Below, piece after piece: positions 53,483 to 61,289 of a stretch of 64,000 nucleotides of DNA; the stretch's first letter is position 1; every line of letters begins with the position of its first letter. The position numbers and the translations under genes are program-made. The stretch covers positions 1 to 64,000 of the forward strand of contig JAIUPC010000002.1 of assembly GCA_020161655.1 (NCBI GenBank), given 5' to 3'. The notes below the pieces were generated by a model that was not told the origin of the DNA, made no database searches, and saw nothing but the letters and a program-made list of their open reading frames with translations. Source of the stretch: Pseudomonadota bacterium (lineage in GTDB: Bacteria; Pseudomonadota; Alphaproteobacteria; Rhodobacterales; Rhodobacteraceae).

Positions 53483-53923
53483 CTACACATCTTCCAGCCG
53501 CTGCCGGATCTCGCGCAGGATCGGGAGGATGGAGCGGACGCGCTTTGCCCCCACGGCCTTGACCACGTCGCCGATCAGCGGCGTGATCGCCGCCACGGCG
53601 GCATCGCGCGCGGCCTTGCCCGCCGGGCTGATCGAGACGAACTTCCTGCGCGCATCGTCCCAGTCGGGGCGGATGTGGATATGGCCCGCCCATTCAAGCT
53701 TCGACAGCGTGTTGGTCATCGCGCCGCGGGTGACATGGAAGGTGTCGGCCAGTTGCGCGGGGGAGCGTTCGGACTGGACATGGGTCAGGTGGTTCAGGAC
53801 CGAGAAATGGCTGAGCTCCATCCCCTTCGGCAGCGCCTTGCTGATGAGGCCGCGGGCAAGCTGGTCGGCCGCGAAAACCTCGGAAAAGAGCGTCACCGCG
53901 ATGGGCTCGTCCGGCTCGCTCAT
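53483..53923 (-). CDS. MarR-family transcriptional regulator
   Basis: 146 residues. Winged helix: HFSVLNHLTHVQSERSPAQLADTFHVTRGAMTNTLSKLEWAGHIHIRPDWDDARRKFVSISPAGKA, with flanking dimerisation helices. It overlaps the amidase gene (ATGA at 53920). Target and ligand unknown. Confidence 0.9.
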   Translation of the reverse strand: MSEPDEPIAVTLFSEVFAADQLARGLISKALPKGMELSHFSVLNHLTHVQSERSPAQLADTFHVTRGAMTNTLSKLEWAGHIHIRPDWDDARRKFVSISPAGKAARDAAVAAITPLIGDVVKAVGAKRVRSILPILREIRQRLEDV

Positions 53924-54759
53924 GGCTTTTCCGGCCCGTCGAAGGGGCGGTCATGGCGGAGCGACGGCACCCGGCCACGGGCGCGGTCGACGGCGGCAAG
54001 GTCGATCTCGACATAGGTGATGCCGGGTCGGGTGCCGCCATCGGCCAGAACCTCGCCCCAGGGCGCCACGGCGAGCGAATGGCCCCAGGTCCGGCGGGGG
54101 CGGCCCTCATGCGCGGCGTGGAGGCCGGTCTGGGCCGGGGCGAGGACGTAAGCGCCGGTCTCGATCGCGCGGGCGCGGAGGAGCGATTCCCAATGGGCAG
54201 CACCGGTGGTGTCGTTGAAGGCGGCGGGCACGGTCAGGATCTGCGCGCCGCCCTGCGCGAGGCGGCGGTAGAGATGCGGGAAGCGGACATCGTAGCAGAC
54301 CGTCATGCCGATGCGGCCAAAGGGCGTGTCGGCGGTCACGGCACGCGTGCCGGGGCGGTAGCCGGACGATTCGCGGTATTTCTCGGTCTCGGACACGTCG
54401 ACGTCGAACATGTGGATCTTGTCGTAACGGGCGCGGATGCCGCCATCCGGCCCGATCAGGAACGAACGGTTGGCGAAGCGGCCATCGGCGTCGCGGGTCT
54501 TGAGCGCGAGCGAGCCGATCAGAAGCCAGAGCCCGAGCCTTTCAGCATCGGCACGGAGGGCTGAGAGGGTCTGGTCCTCATCCTCAAGGCTGAGGACGGC
54601 GCGCTGATGGGCGCGGTCGGAGGAAAGGCAGTTCGTCACCTCGGGCGTCAGGACGAAGCCTGCGCCCGCCGCTGCCGCCTCGGCCAGCATCGCCTGCGTC
54701 ACGGCGAGGTTCTCCGCCGGATCGTCGCTGACCGAAAGCTGGAGGAGGGCTGCCTTCAT
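53920..54759 (-). CDS. Nitrilase-superfamily carbon-nitrogen hydrolase
   Basis: 279 residues with the catalytic triad Glu (FVLTPEVTNCL), Lys (RARYDKIHMFDVDV) and Cys (IGMTVCYDVRFPHLYRRLA). This Nit1/Nit2-type branch hydrolyses omega-amides or deaminated glutathione in relatives. It follows the glutaredoxin by 3 bases, which agrees with a glutathione-repair role (inference). Confidence 0.92.
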   Translation of the reverse strand: MKAALLQLSVSDDPAENLAVTQAMLAEAAAAGAGFVLTPEVTNCLSSDRAHQRAVLSLEDEDQTLSALRADAERLGLWLLIGSLALKTRDADGRFANRSFLIGPDGGIRARYDKIHMFDVDVSETEKYRESSGYRPGTRAVTADTPFGRIGMTVCYDVRFPHLYRRLAQGGAQILTVPAAFNDTTGAAHWESLLRARAIETGAYVLAPAQTGLHAAHEGRPRRTWGHSLAVAPWGEVLADGGTRPGITYVEIDLAAVDRARGRVPSLRHDRPFDGPEKP

Positions 54760-54762
54760 CTT

Positions 54763-55020
54763 TCACGCCGCCAGGAGGGGGTCGAGCTTGCCGGCGCGGT
54801 CAAGCGCGTGCAACTCGTCCGAGCCGCCGATATGGCGGCCATTGATGAAGATCTGCGGCACGGTGTGACGGCCGGCGGCGCGCTCCATCATCGCGCGCCT
54901 GAGGGCCATGTCGCCCGACACATCGGTTTCCTCGAAAGCGACGCCCTTCTGCGCCAGAAGGCGCTTGGCGGATAGGCAGTAGGAACACCAGGGCGTGGTG
55001 AAGATTTCGACGCGAACCAT
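54763..55020 (-). CDS. grxC: Glutaredoxin 3
   Basis: 85 residues from the ATG at 55020. Active site CSYC (TTPWCSYCLSAKRLL), TVPQIFINGRHIGGSDEL carrying the cis-Pro and glutathione-binding residues. Reduces disulfides with glutathione. It lies in the run comF-grxC-nitrilase-marR. Confidence 0.95.
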   Translation of the reverse strand: MVRVEIFTTPWCSYCLSAKRLLAQKGVAFEETDVSGDMALRRAMMERAAGRHTVPQIFINGRHIGGSDELHALDRAGKLDPLLAA

Positions 55021-55054
55021 GTTCAATCCCGGAAGTTGACGCAACTATAGGGAT

Positions 55055-55771
55055 TTAGGCATCCTTCGCAACGCGTGCGAGTGCCAGAACCGACACGGAC
55101 GTAGCGCCAGCGCCAAGACAGGCATCGGCTGCGGCGGCGAGGGTGGCGCCGGAGGTCATCACGTCGTCGATGAGAAGCACCGGGCGCCCGGCCAGATGAC
55201 GGCGGCGCCGGGGGTGGATCAGGATCGCGCCGGACATGTTCAGGAACCGCGCCTCGCGGTCGCGCCCGTCCTGCGACGCGGTGCGCCGCGCCCTGACCAG
55301 AAGGTCGGGGCAATGGTCGAGCGTGGCGGCCTGCGCCACCTCTTTCGAAAGATGCGCGGACTGGTTGTAGCGGCGGCGGACAAGGCGGGTCCAGTGCAAG
55401 GGGATCGGCGCCACCACCATGCCGGGCGTCAGGATCGGCCGCGCCGCGCGCATCATCCAGGCGGCGGCGGGCCGGGCGAGTTCCAGCCGGTCGCCGTGCT
55501 TGAGGCCAAGGACCAGCTTCCGCGCCGTGCCCTGATAGAGCATCGCCGCGCGCCCCCGCGCCCAGGGCCGGGCGATGGCATGGCAATCGTCGCAGATGTC
55601 GCCCCGCCCCTCTTCCGCGCCGGGCAAAGGCACGCCGCAGCGGTCGCAGACCGGGCCGGCGATGAAGGGCGTGTCGCGCCAGCAGTCGGCGCAGAGGCCG
55701 AAATCGCTGGCGACCGGGGTGCCGCAGCCAAGGCATTGCGGCGGGAAAAGGATCTGCAGCGCGCTTTGCAT
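55055..55771 (-). CDS. comF: ComF-family phosphoribosyltransferase-like protein
   Basis: 238 residues from the ATG at 55771, preceded by GGGCGGGA; an ATG at 55804 would overlap the divergent gene's start. An N-terminal zinc-binding region with several CxxC pairs (PPQCLGCG, LCADCW, VCDRCG, ICDDCH) precedes the PRTase loop (VLLIDDVMTSGATLAAAADACLGAGA). ComF relatives support DNA uptake; many are of unknown role. Confidence 0.9.
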   Translation of the reverse strand: MQSALQILFPPQCLGCGTPVASDFGLCADCWRDTPFIAGPVCDRCGVPLPGAEEGRGDICDDCHAIARPWARGRAAMLYQGTARKLVLGLKHGDRLELARPAAAWMMRAARPILTPGMVVAPIPLHWTRLVRRRYNQSAHLSKEVAQAATLDHCPDLLVRARRTASQDGRDREARFLNMSGAILIHPRRRRHLAGRPVLLIDDVMTSGATLAAAADACLGAGATSVSVLALARVAKDA

Positions 55772-55802
55772 TCCCGCCCGAAGCCCCTTAGGTTCGCCGA
55801 TC

Positions 55803-56648
55803 ATGTCGCATCCGCCTGACCTTACCGACCGCCGCACCCTTCTTGTCCGCCGCGCCCGCGCCCTGCGGCAGGGCGCCGAACTGTTCCTCCATGAGGAGGT
55901 CGCCGACGAGATCGAGGAAAGGCTGAGCGAGGTTAACAAGTCCTTTACGGCGCCCGCCGTGGTGACGGCTTTTCCCGATCTGTGGCGGAACCGGCTGCCG
56001 GAGGCCCGTATCGTCGCCGATGACGAGGTGTTGGACCTTGCCGAGGGCGGGCATGACCTTGTGATCCATGCGCTGGCGCTCCACTGGGCCAATGATCCGG
56101 TCGGGCAGCTGGTGCAGGCGCGCCGGGCGCTGAAGCCCGACGGGCTTTTCATCGCGGCGCTTTTCGGTGGGCGGACACTCAATGAACTGAGGACCGTCCT
56201 TGCCGAGACCGAAAGCCGGCTGACGGGGGGCCTGTCGCCAAGGGTGCTGCCGATGGGAGAGATCCGCGATCTTGGCGGGCTGTTGCAGCGCGCAGGGTTT
56301 GCCCTTCCCGTGGCCGACAGTCTGGCGAAGACCGTGACCTACCGCAGCGCCTTTCACCTGATCGCCGACCTGCGGGCGATGGGCGAATCGAATGCGCTGG
56401 CCGCGCGCAGCCGCCGCCCGGTGCCACGCCAGTTCTTCCCCGAGGCGGCGGCACTTTATGCCGCGCATTTCCCGGCGCCAGAAGGCCGCATCGCCGCGAC
56501 CTTCGACATCTGCTTCCTGACCGGCTGGGCGCCGCATGAAAGCCAGCAGAAGCCGCTCCGCCCCGGTTCGGCGGTGGCGCGGCTTGCCGAGGCGCTTGGA
56601 ACGGTGGAACGCCCCGCCGGTCCGGTTCGCGACAAGGGCGGTGATTGA
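55803..56648 (+). CDS. BioC/NDUFAF5-like methyltransferase family protein
   Basis: 281 residues from the ATG at 55803. The N-terminus DRRTLLVRRARALRQGAELFLHEEVADEIEERL and the post-core segments DLVIHALALHWANDPVGQLVQARRALKPDGLFIAALFGG are typical of this family. The glycine-rich SAM motif normally found after the N-terminal helix is replaced by a shorter stretch (TAPAVVTAFPDLW), so SAM binding by the standard loop is doubtful. In mitochondria the relative hydroxylates complex I; in bacteria the role is unknown. Confidence 0.8.
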   Translation: MSHPPDLTDRRTLLVRRARALRQGAELFLHEEVADEIEERLSEVNKSFTAPAVVTAFPDLWRNRLPEARIVADDEVLDLAEGGHDLVIHALALHWANDPVGQLVQARRALKPDGLFIAALFGGRTLNELRTVLAETESRLTGGLSPRVLPMGEIRDLGGLLQRAGFALPVADSLAKTVTYRSAFHLIADLRAMGESNALAARSRRPVPRQFFPEAAALYAAHFPAPEGRIAATFDICFLTGWAPHESQQKPLRPGSAVARLAEALGTVERPAGPVRDKGGD

Positions 56649-56697
56649 CCGCAGCGGATTTAAGGCTATGTCAGAATGACTCTAAACCGGAGGCATC

Positions 56698-57762
56698 ATG
56701 ACCGCCCTGACCGCCCGACCCGGCACCGGCCGCCTGAGCCATGCCCCCGCCGACCATCCGCCGGTCAGGGCGGCGCGGATCGGCGTGCTCGTGGCCAACC
56801 TCGGCACGCCCGACGGCTACGACTACTGGCCGATGCGGCGTTATCTGAGCGAGTTCCTGTCGGACAAGCGGGTCATCGACTACCCGTCGTGGAAGTGGCA
56901 GCCGCTTCTCCAGCTTGTCATCCTGTCCAAGCGGCCGTTCACCTCGGGGGCGAATTATCGGAAAATATGGAATCACGCGGAAGGCGAAAGCCCGCTGATG
57001 ACCATCACCAAGGCGCAGGTGGAAAAGCTGCGCGCCAGCCTTGCCGCACGTTACGGCGAAGGCGTGATGGTCGAGTTCTGCATGCGCTACGGCAGCCCGT
57101 CGACGAAGGACATGGTGCGCGGAATGGTCGCGGCGGGATGCGAGAAGATTCTTTTCCTGCCGCTCTATCCGCAATACGCGGGTGCGACTTCTGCCACCGC
57201 CAATGACGAATTCTTCCGCGCATTGATGACCGAAAAGCGCCAGCCGGCGATTCGCACCGTGGGCGAATACTTCGACCATCCGCTCTATGTCGGCGCGCTG
57301 GCGCAGTCGGTGGAGCGGGCCTATGCCACGCTCGACCACCGGCCCGATGTGCTGGTCGCCTCTTACCACGGGATGCCGAAACGCTACCTGATGGAGGGCG
57401 ATCCCTACCATTGCCAATGCCAGAAAACCTCTCGCCTTCTGCGTGAGGCGCTGGGCTGGGAAAAGGGCGCGATCGACACCACGTTCCAGTCTGTTTTCGG
57501 GCCGGAAGAGTGGCTGAGGCCCTACACGGTGGAGCATGTGGCAGCACTTGCGAAGGCCGGAAAACGCCGTATCGCGGTGATTTCACCAGCCTTTTCCGCC
57601 GATTGCATCGAAACGCTTGAGGAAATCCAGGGCGAGATCGCGGAGGCGTTCCATCACGCCGGCGGTGAGCGGTTCACCTATATCCCCTGCCTCAACGATG
57701 ATGACGCGCATATCGCGGCGCTGTCGGCAATCATCGCCACCAATCTGGCCGGCTGGGTCTAA
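56698..57762 (+). CDS. hemH: Ferrochelatase
   Basis: 354 residues with ATG at 56698 and CCGGAGGCATC upstream. Landmarks: GVLVANLGTPDGYDYWPMRRYLSEFLSD, the metal-site His in LVASYHGMPKRY, CQCQKTSRLL, FQSVFGPEEWLRPYT and VISPAFSADCIETLEEI with the conserved Glu. Inserts Fe(II) into protoporphyrin IX, the last step of heme synthesis. Ends at a strong terminator. Confidence 0.97.
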   Translation: MTALTARPGTGRLSHAPADHPPVRAARIGVLVANLGTPDGYDYWPMRRYLSEFLSDKRVIDYPSWKWQPLLQLVILSKRPFTSGANYRKIWNHAEGESPLMTITKAQVEKLRASLAARYGEGVMVEFCMRYGSPSTKDMVRGMVAAGCEKILFLPLYPQYAGATSATANDEFFRALMTEKRQPAIRTVGEYFDHPLYVGALAQSVERAYATLDHRPDVLVASYHGMPKRYLMEGDPYHCQCQKTSRLLREALGWEKGAIDTTFQSVFGPEEWLRPYTVEHVAALAKAGKRRIAVISPAFSADCIETLEEIQGEIAEAFHHAGGERFTYIPCLNDDDAHIAALSAIIATNLAGWV

Positions 57763-57785
57763 CTATCTGAAAAATCGGCAAAAAG

Positions 57786-57813
57786 AAAAGGCGGTGGTTG
57801 CCCACCGCCTTTT
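57786..57813. terminator. Bidirectional terminator between hemH and the 59-residue gene
   Basis: Perfect 12-bp stem AAAAGGCGGTGG/CCACCGCCTTTT with a 4-base loop. Read on either strand it ends in a T-run, so it can stop transcription from both convergent genes. Confidence 0.85.
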
Positions 57814-57832
57814 CAGAATCGACTGCCTGCGA

Positions 57833-58012
57833 TTAGTTGCTGGCGACAGCAGCAGCAACAACGAGCAGGAGCAGAAGCGGAACGAGAATGCCGCCCGACG
57901 TGGACGACTTTTCAACGACCACTTCCGGCTCCATCACGGGTTCAGCCATGCCACCGGCGAAAGCGGTGGAAGCGGCGAGCGAAACAGCGGCAGCAAGCGC
58001 GAGCTTTTTCAT
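57833..58012 (-). CDS. 59-residue exported or membrane peptide
   Basis: From the ATG at 58012 (GAGA before it): a Lys start, Ala/Leu-rich signal ending AFAGG, a short acidic segment (EPVMEPEVVVEKSS), then a second very hydrophobic stretch (ILVPLLLLLVVAAAVASN). It may be a signal-peptide-cleaved protein with a C-terminal membrane helix. GC3 and codon use match neighbours, and a strong terminator follows it. I do not recognise a named family. Similar peptides may exist in relatives, but I cannot check. Confidence 0.72.
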   Translation of the reverse strand: MKKLALAAAVSLAASTAFAGGMAEPVMEPEVVVEKSSTSGGILVPLLLLLVVAAAVASN

Positions 58013-58158
58013 TTTTCAATTCTCCAGTTACGCACCGGCACAGTTTGATTGAGGAACGCCAGCGCATCCATCTTCACCTCGTAGAGATGAGTAACGCACA
58101 TGAATCGGCATTTGCAACTGGCTAGTTGGGCGGAAAATCAAAGGTTTCGATGGTGTCG

Positions 58159-58770
58159 TCAAATAAGCAACACTTGCGTGCCGACCTTTGCAACAGAGTA
58201 CAGTTCCATGATCTGCTCGTTGTACAACCCAATGCAACCATTGGAGGACCGGCGACCGATCTTGCGCGTGTCCTGGGTACCGTGGATGCGGTAGTACTGC
58301 CAGGAAAGATAGAGCGCGCGTACACCAAGCGGGTTCGTCGGATCGCCGCCCGGCACCATTTCCGGCCATTCGGGATTGCGCTTGCGCATCTCGGGCGTCG
58401 GGCGCCATGGCGGGTTCTCGACCTTCTTGACCACTTCGGTGCGGCCCTTGCGGGTCAGATCCTCGGTCAGGGGCACGCTGGTGGGATAGAGCTTGTAGGT
58501 CGTGCCATCCTCTGACCAGTAGTGCAGCGCACGCGACGTGATGTCGCAAAGTATGGCGCCGTTCCTGAGGTCGGCGAAATAGGGTTGCCATTGCAGCGAG
58601 CGGAAGCTGGAGATGTTCCGCCGCATGCTGGAACTGAGATCGCTTTCCATCTCGGTCGTGCCGGTGGCGGCGGTCTGGGCCAGCGCGGGCATGGCAAGGG
58701 TCGCGGCCATCGCCGCCGTGGTTCCGATCAGCGTGCGGCGGCTGATCTTGAAGTTGTCAGAATTGCTCAT
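58159..58770 (-). CDS. L,D-transpeptidase (YkuD domain), Tat-type signal
   Basis: 203 residues. The N-terminus has KISRRTLIGTTAAMAATLAMPALAQ, a twin-arginine-like signal. The YkuD domain carries RIHGTQDTRKIGRRSSNGCIGLYNEQI with the catalytic His and Cys. It is the intact relative of the broken gene at 7280-7838. It is a periplasmic peptidoglycan cross-linking enzyme. The gene lies alone, divergent from the CAP-domain gene. Confidence 0.92.
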   Translation of the reverse strand: MSNSDNFKISRRTLIGTTAAMAATLAMPALAQTAATGTTEMESDLSSSMRRNISSFRSLQWQPYFADLRNGAILCDITSRALHYWSEDGTTYKLYPTSVPLTEDLTRKGRTEVVKKVENPPWRPTPEMRKRNPEWPEMVPGGDPTNPLGVRALYLSWQYYRIHGTQDTRKIGRRSSNGCIGLYNEQIMELYSVAKVGTQVLLI

Positions 58771-58953
58771 CCTCGGTCACCATATTGGCCGCCCCGGCAG
58801 GCCGGCCTGTTTCTGCACGGCAGCTTACGCCCGCGCGGCCCGGCGCTCAACTCACGGTCCTGTCACAAACCGGCGTCCGGGCAAGAACGGGTTTGAACAC
58901 CGAACGGCGAAACTGTAAAGGACGGCCCTGCAATATCCCGAGGGGCCCAGTCC

Positions 58954-59463
58954 ATGTTCCGTACTCCCGCACTGATTCTCGTTGCGGCTCTGGCACTTGC
59001 CGGTTGCGTCGGCCAGCAGCCCCAGCTTGCGGCGGACGGTCGGCCTCTGCCCAAGCTGTACGAGATCAGAAAGGGCGACGAGGGCCGCGTGACCTATTCG
59101 CTGATTGATTCGGTCAACGCGCTCCGCAGTGCCGCGAATGCGCAGCCGCTTGCCCCGAACCCGCTGCTGACCGCCGCCGCCGCGACCCATTCGCGCGACA
59201 TGGCGGTGCAGAACCGGCCCTGGCACTTCGGCTCGGACGGGTCTTCGCCGATCGAGCGGGTGCGGCGGACCGGCTATCAGGGCCGGATGCTTGGCGAGAA
59301 CATTTCCGAGACCTACGAGAACGAGGTCGAGACTCTGTCGGCCTGGATGGGCTCGCCCGATACGCGGTCGGTGATACTCGATCCGTTGGCGCGCGACATC
59401 GGCTTTTCCTGGTATCAGGAACCGGGCGGCAAGATCTGGTGGACGCTGGTGACGGGCGGCTGA
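58954..59463 (+). CDS. CAP/SCP-domain lipoprotein
   Basis: 169 residues. Lipobox LALAGC near residue 20. The CAP domain shows LLTAAAATHSRDMAVQNRPWHFGSDGSSPIERVRRTGYQGRMLGENI, the conserved His-Glu pattern of SCP-like proteins. In bacteria these are cell-surface or periplasmic proteins of unclear activity. It sits between two L,D-transpeptidase genes. Confidence 0.85.
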   Translation: MFRTPALILVAALALAGCVGQQPQLAADGRPLPKLYEIRKGDEGRVTYSLIDSVNALRSAANAQPLAPNPLLTAAAATHSRDMAVQNRPWHFGSDGSSPIERVRRTGYQGRMLGENISETYENEVETLSAWMGSPDTRSVILDPLARDIGFSWYQEPGGKIWWTLVTGG

Positions 59464-59498
59464 TCGGCGAATGTGTCCCGCCGCGCCCGCTTCGGCGG

Positions 59499-59993
59499 TC
59501 ACGGCGTAATCAGGATCGGCGTACCCAGCCGCACCATAGAATAGATTTCTTCGATCTCGCGGTCCTTCACGGCAATGCAGCCGGCGGTCCAGTCCGGGCC
59601 GCTGCCGCGTTTCTTGCCTGTGGTGCCATGGATGAAAATGTCGCCGCCCGGCTCTTTGCCGAGTGCCTTGGCTTCGGCACGATCCTGGGCATTCGGGTAG
59701 GAGATCCCGACCGACAGGTAGTAGGCGCTGTTCGGATTGCGCCGGTCGATGTAGTAGAGACCCTCTGGCGTCTTGCCGTCACCCTCGACCTTCTTGTCGC
59801 CGGTCGGGCTGTTGCCGAGCCCGATCTTGTAGGTCTTGAGCGCAGTGCTGCCATTCAGAAGGTACAACCGCCGATCAGCCTTGTTGATCAGAACCCGTGT
59901 GACCGCAGGTCCGTTGTAGCTTCTGAATTTCGATCCGCATGCGGATAGCAGGCCCGCTGCCGCCGTCGCGAGAAAAGTCCGCCTGCCCCACAT
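59499..59993 (-). CDS. L,D-transpeptidase, lipoprotein-like
   Basis: 164 residues. The N-terminus GRRTFLATAAAGLLSACGSK combines a twin-arginine-like motif with a lipobox-like Cys. The catalytic site is FIHGTTGKKRGSGPDWTAGCIAVKDREI with His and Cys. It differs from the other two intact copies in its short, compact domain. It converges with the CAP gene (35 bases between stops). Confidence 0.9.
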   Translation of the reverse strand: MWGRRTFLATAAAGLLSACGSKFRSYNGPAVTRVLINKADRRLYLLNGSTALKTYKIGLGNSPTGDKKVEGDGKTPEGLYYIDRRNPNSAYYLSVGISYPNAQDRAEAKALGKEPGGDIFIHGTTGKKRGSGPDWTAGCIAVKDREIEEIYSMVRLGTPILITP

Positions 59994-60053
59994 GGTTCCG
60001 CCCGCCTGTTATCGTTGCAGGCTTTCTACACGGATCACAGGCGCGGCGGAAGT

Positions 60054-60069
60054 AGGCGGCTTTCCGCCT
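60054..60069. terminator. Hairpin at the end of the RNA methyltransferase gene
   Basis: Stem AGGCGG/CCGCCT with loop CTTT, just past the methyltransferase stop and upstream of the L,D-transpeptidase start. It lacks a T-run, so termination is uncertain. Confidence 0.35.
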
Positions 60070-60074
60070 GAGGC

Positions 60075-61289
60075 CTAACGGCTGAGCCGGGCGGACAATT
60101 CCACGTGAGGCGACCAGCGGAACTGGTCGACGACCCCGACCCAGTCGATGCGGAAGCCGGCGTTGCAGAGGATGCGGGCATCCCGCGCGAAGGTCACCGG
60201 ATTGCAGGACACCGCCGCGACGACCGGCACCCGCGAGGCAGCGATCTGGGCCGTTTGCGCCTCGGCACCGGCGCGGGGCGGGTCGATGACGACGGCGCCG
60301 AAGCGGTCCAGCTCATCCGGCAAAAGCGGTCGGCGGAAGAGGTCGCGCGCCTCGGTGGTGACGCGGTGCAGCCCCGTCGCGCCGCGCCAACCGGCATCGA
60401 GCGCGGCGACCATGGCGGCTTCGCATTCCACCGCGTGAACCTCGGCCTGTTCGGCGAGCGGCAGGGCGAAGGTGCCGCAGCCGGCGAAAAGATCGGCGAC
60501 CGGGCCGGCCTTGCCGACGGCTTCGGTGACGGCGGCGACAAGGGCGGCCTCGCCTTCAGCGGTGGCCTGAAGGAAAGCGCCGGCGGGCGGCACGACATCG
60601 GCCCGGCCAAAGCGCCGCGCCGGCGGGCGGGCCATGGCGATGACCTCGCCGTCCCAGCTAAGCCGGGCGAGGCCGGCCTCGGCGGCGATGCGGGCGAGTT
60701 CGGCGAAAAGCGTCGGTTCAAGAGGCTTGCCGTTGCGCACCGCGAGGTCGATCCCGCGATCGGTCAGCGTGGCAGCGAGTGCGAGTTCCGCCGAACGCGA
60801 CCCGCCTGTCACCGTGACTCTTTCAAGCACCGGCAGAAGTGCGGTCAGGCGCGGATCGAGGATCTGGCAATCGGGGATTTCCGTGATGGTGCCGGAGCGG
60901 CGGCCATGAAAGCCGACGATGGCGCCCGCCTTGGTGCGCCGGCCCGAGAAGGTCGCCCGCCGACGCGACTGGGGCGGTGAGGTCAGGATCGGCCGGAACG
61001 GCGCCTCCAGCCCCTGCGCGGCCAGGGCTTGCCGCACCACCTCGGTCTTCCATCCCGCCACGAAGCCGTCCGAGGCGTGCATCAGCGCGCAGCCGCCGCA
61101 GGCGCGGTAGTGGCGGCAGGGCGCCTTCACCCGGTCGGGGGAGGGCGTGACGATCTTCGGATCGGTCATCCGTTCGCCGTCGAGCTCGCCCTCCACGACC
61201 TCGCCCGGCAGGGCCATCGGCACGAAGACCGGGCCGGGGGCGATGCCGTCGCCCAGATGCCCGAGGCGGGCAATCGTGAGAACCGTCAT
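60075..61289 (-). CDS. 23S rRNA m5U methyltransferase (TrmA/RlmC/RlmD family)
   Basis: 404 residues. Iron-sulfur cysteines: APCRHYRACGGCALMHA and the later PDCQIL. SAM motif VADLFAGCGTFALPLAEQ, IDPPRAG, and the nucleophile in AVSCNPVTFARD are complete. It adds a methyl to a uridine of rRNA (or tRNA). It overlaps the upstream exporter by ATGA (61286). Confidence 0.92.
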   Translation of the reverse strand: MTVLTIARLGHLGDGIAPGPVFVPMALPGEVVEGELDGERMTDPKIVTPSPDRVKAPCRHYRACGGCALMHASDGFVAGWKTEVVRQALAAQGLEAPFRPILTSPPQSRRRATFSGRRTKAGAIVGFHGRRSGTITEIPDCQILDPRLTALLPVLERVTVTGGSRSAELALAATLTDRGIDLAVRNGKPLEPTLFAELARIAAEAGLARLSWDGEVIAMARPPARRFGRADVVPPAGAFLQATAEGEAALVAAVTEAVGKAGPVADLFAGCGTFALPLAEQAEVHAVECEAAMVAALDAGWRGATGLHRVTTEARDLFRRPLLPDELDRFGAVVIDPPRAGAEAQTAQIAASRVPVVAAVSCNPVTFARDARILCNAGFRIDWVGVVDQFRWSPHVELSARLSR

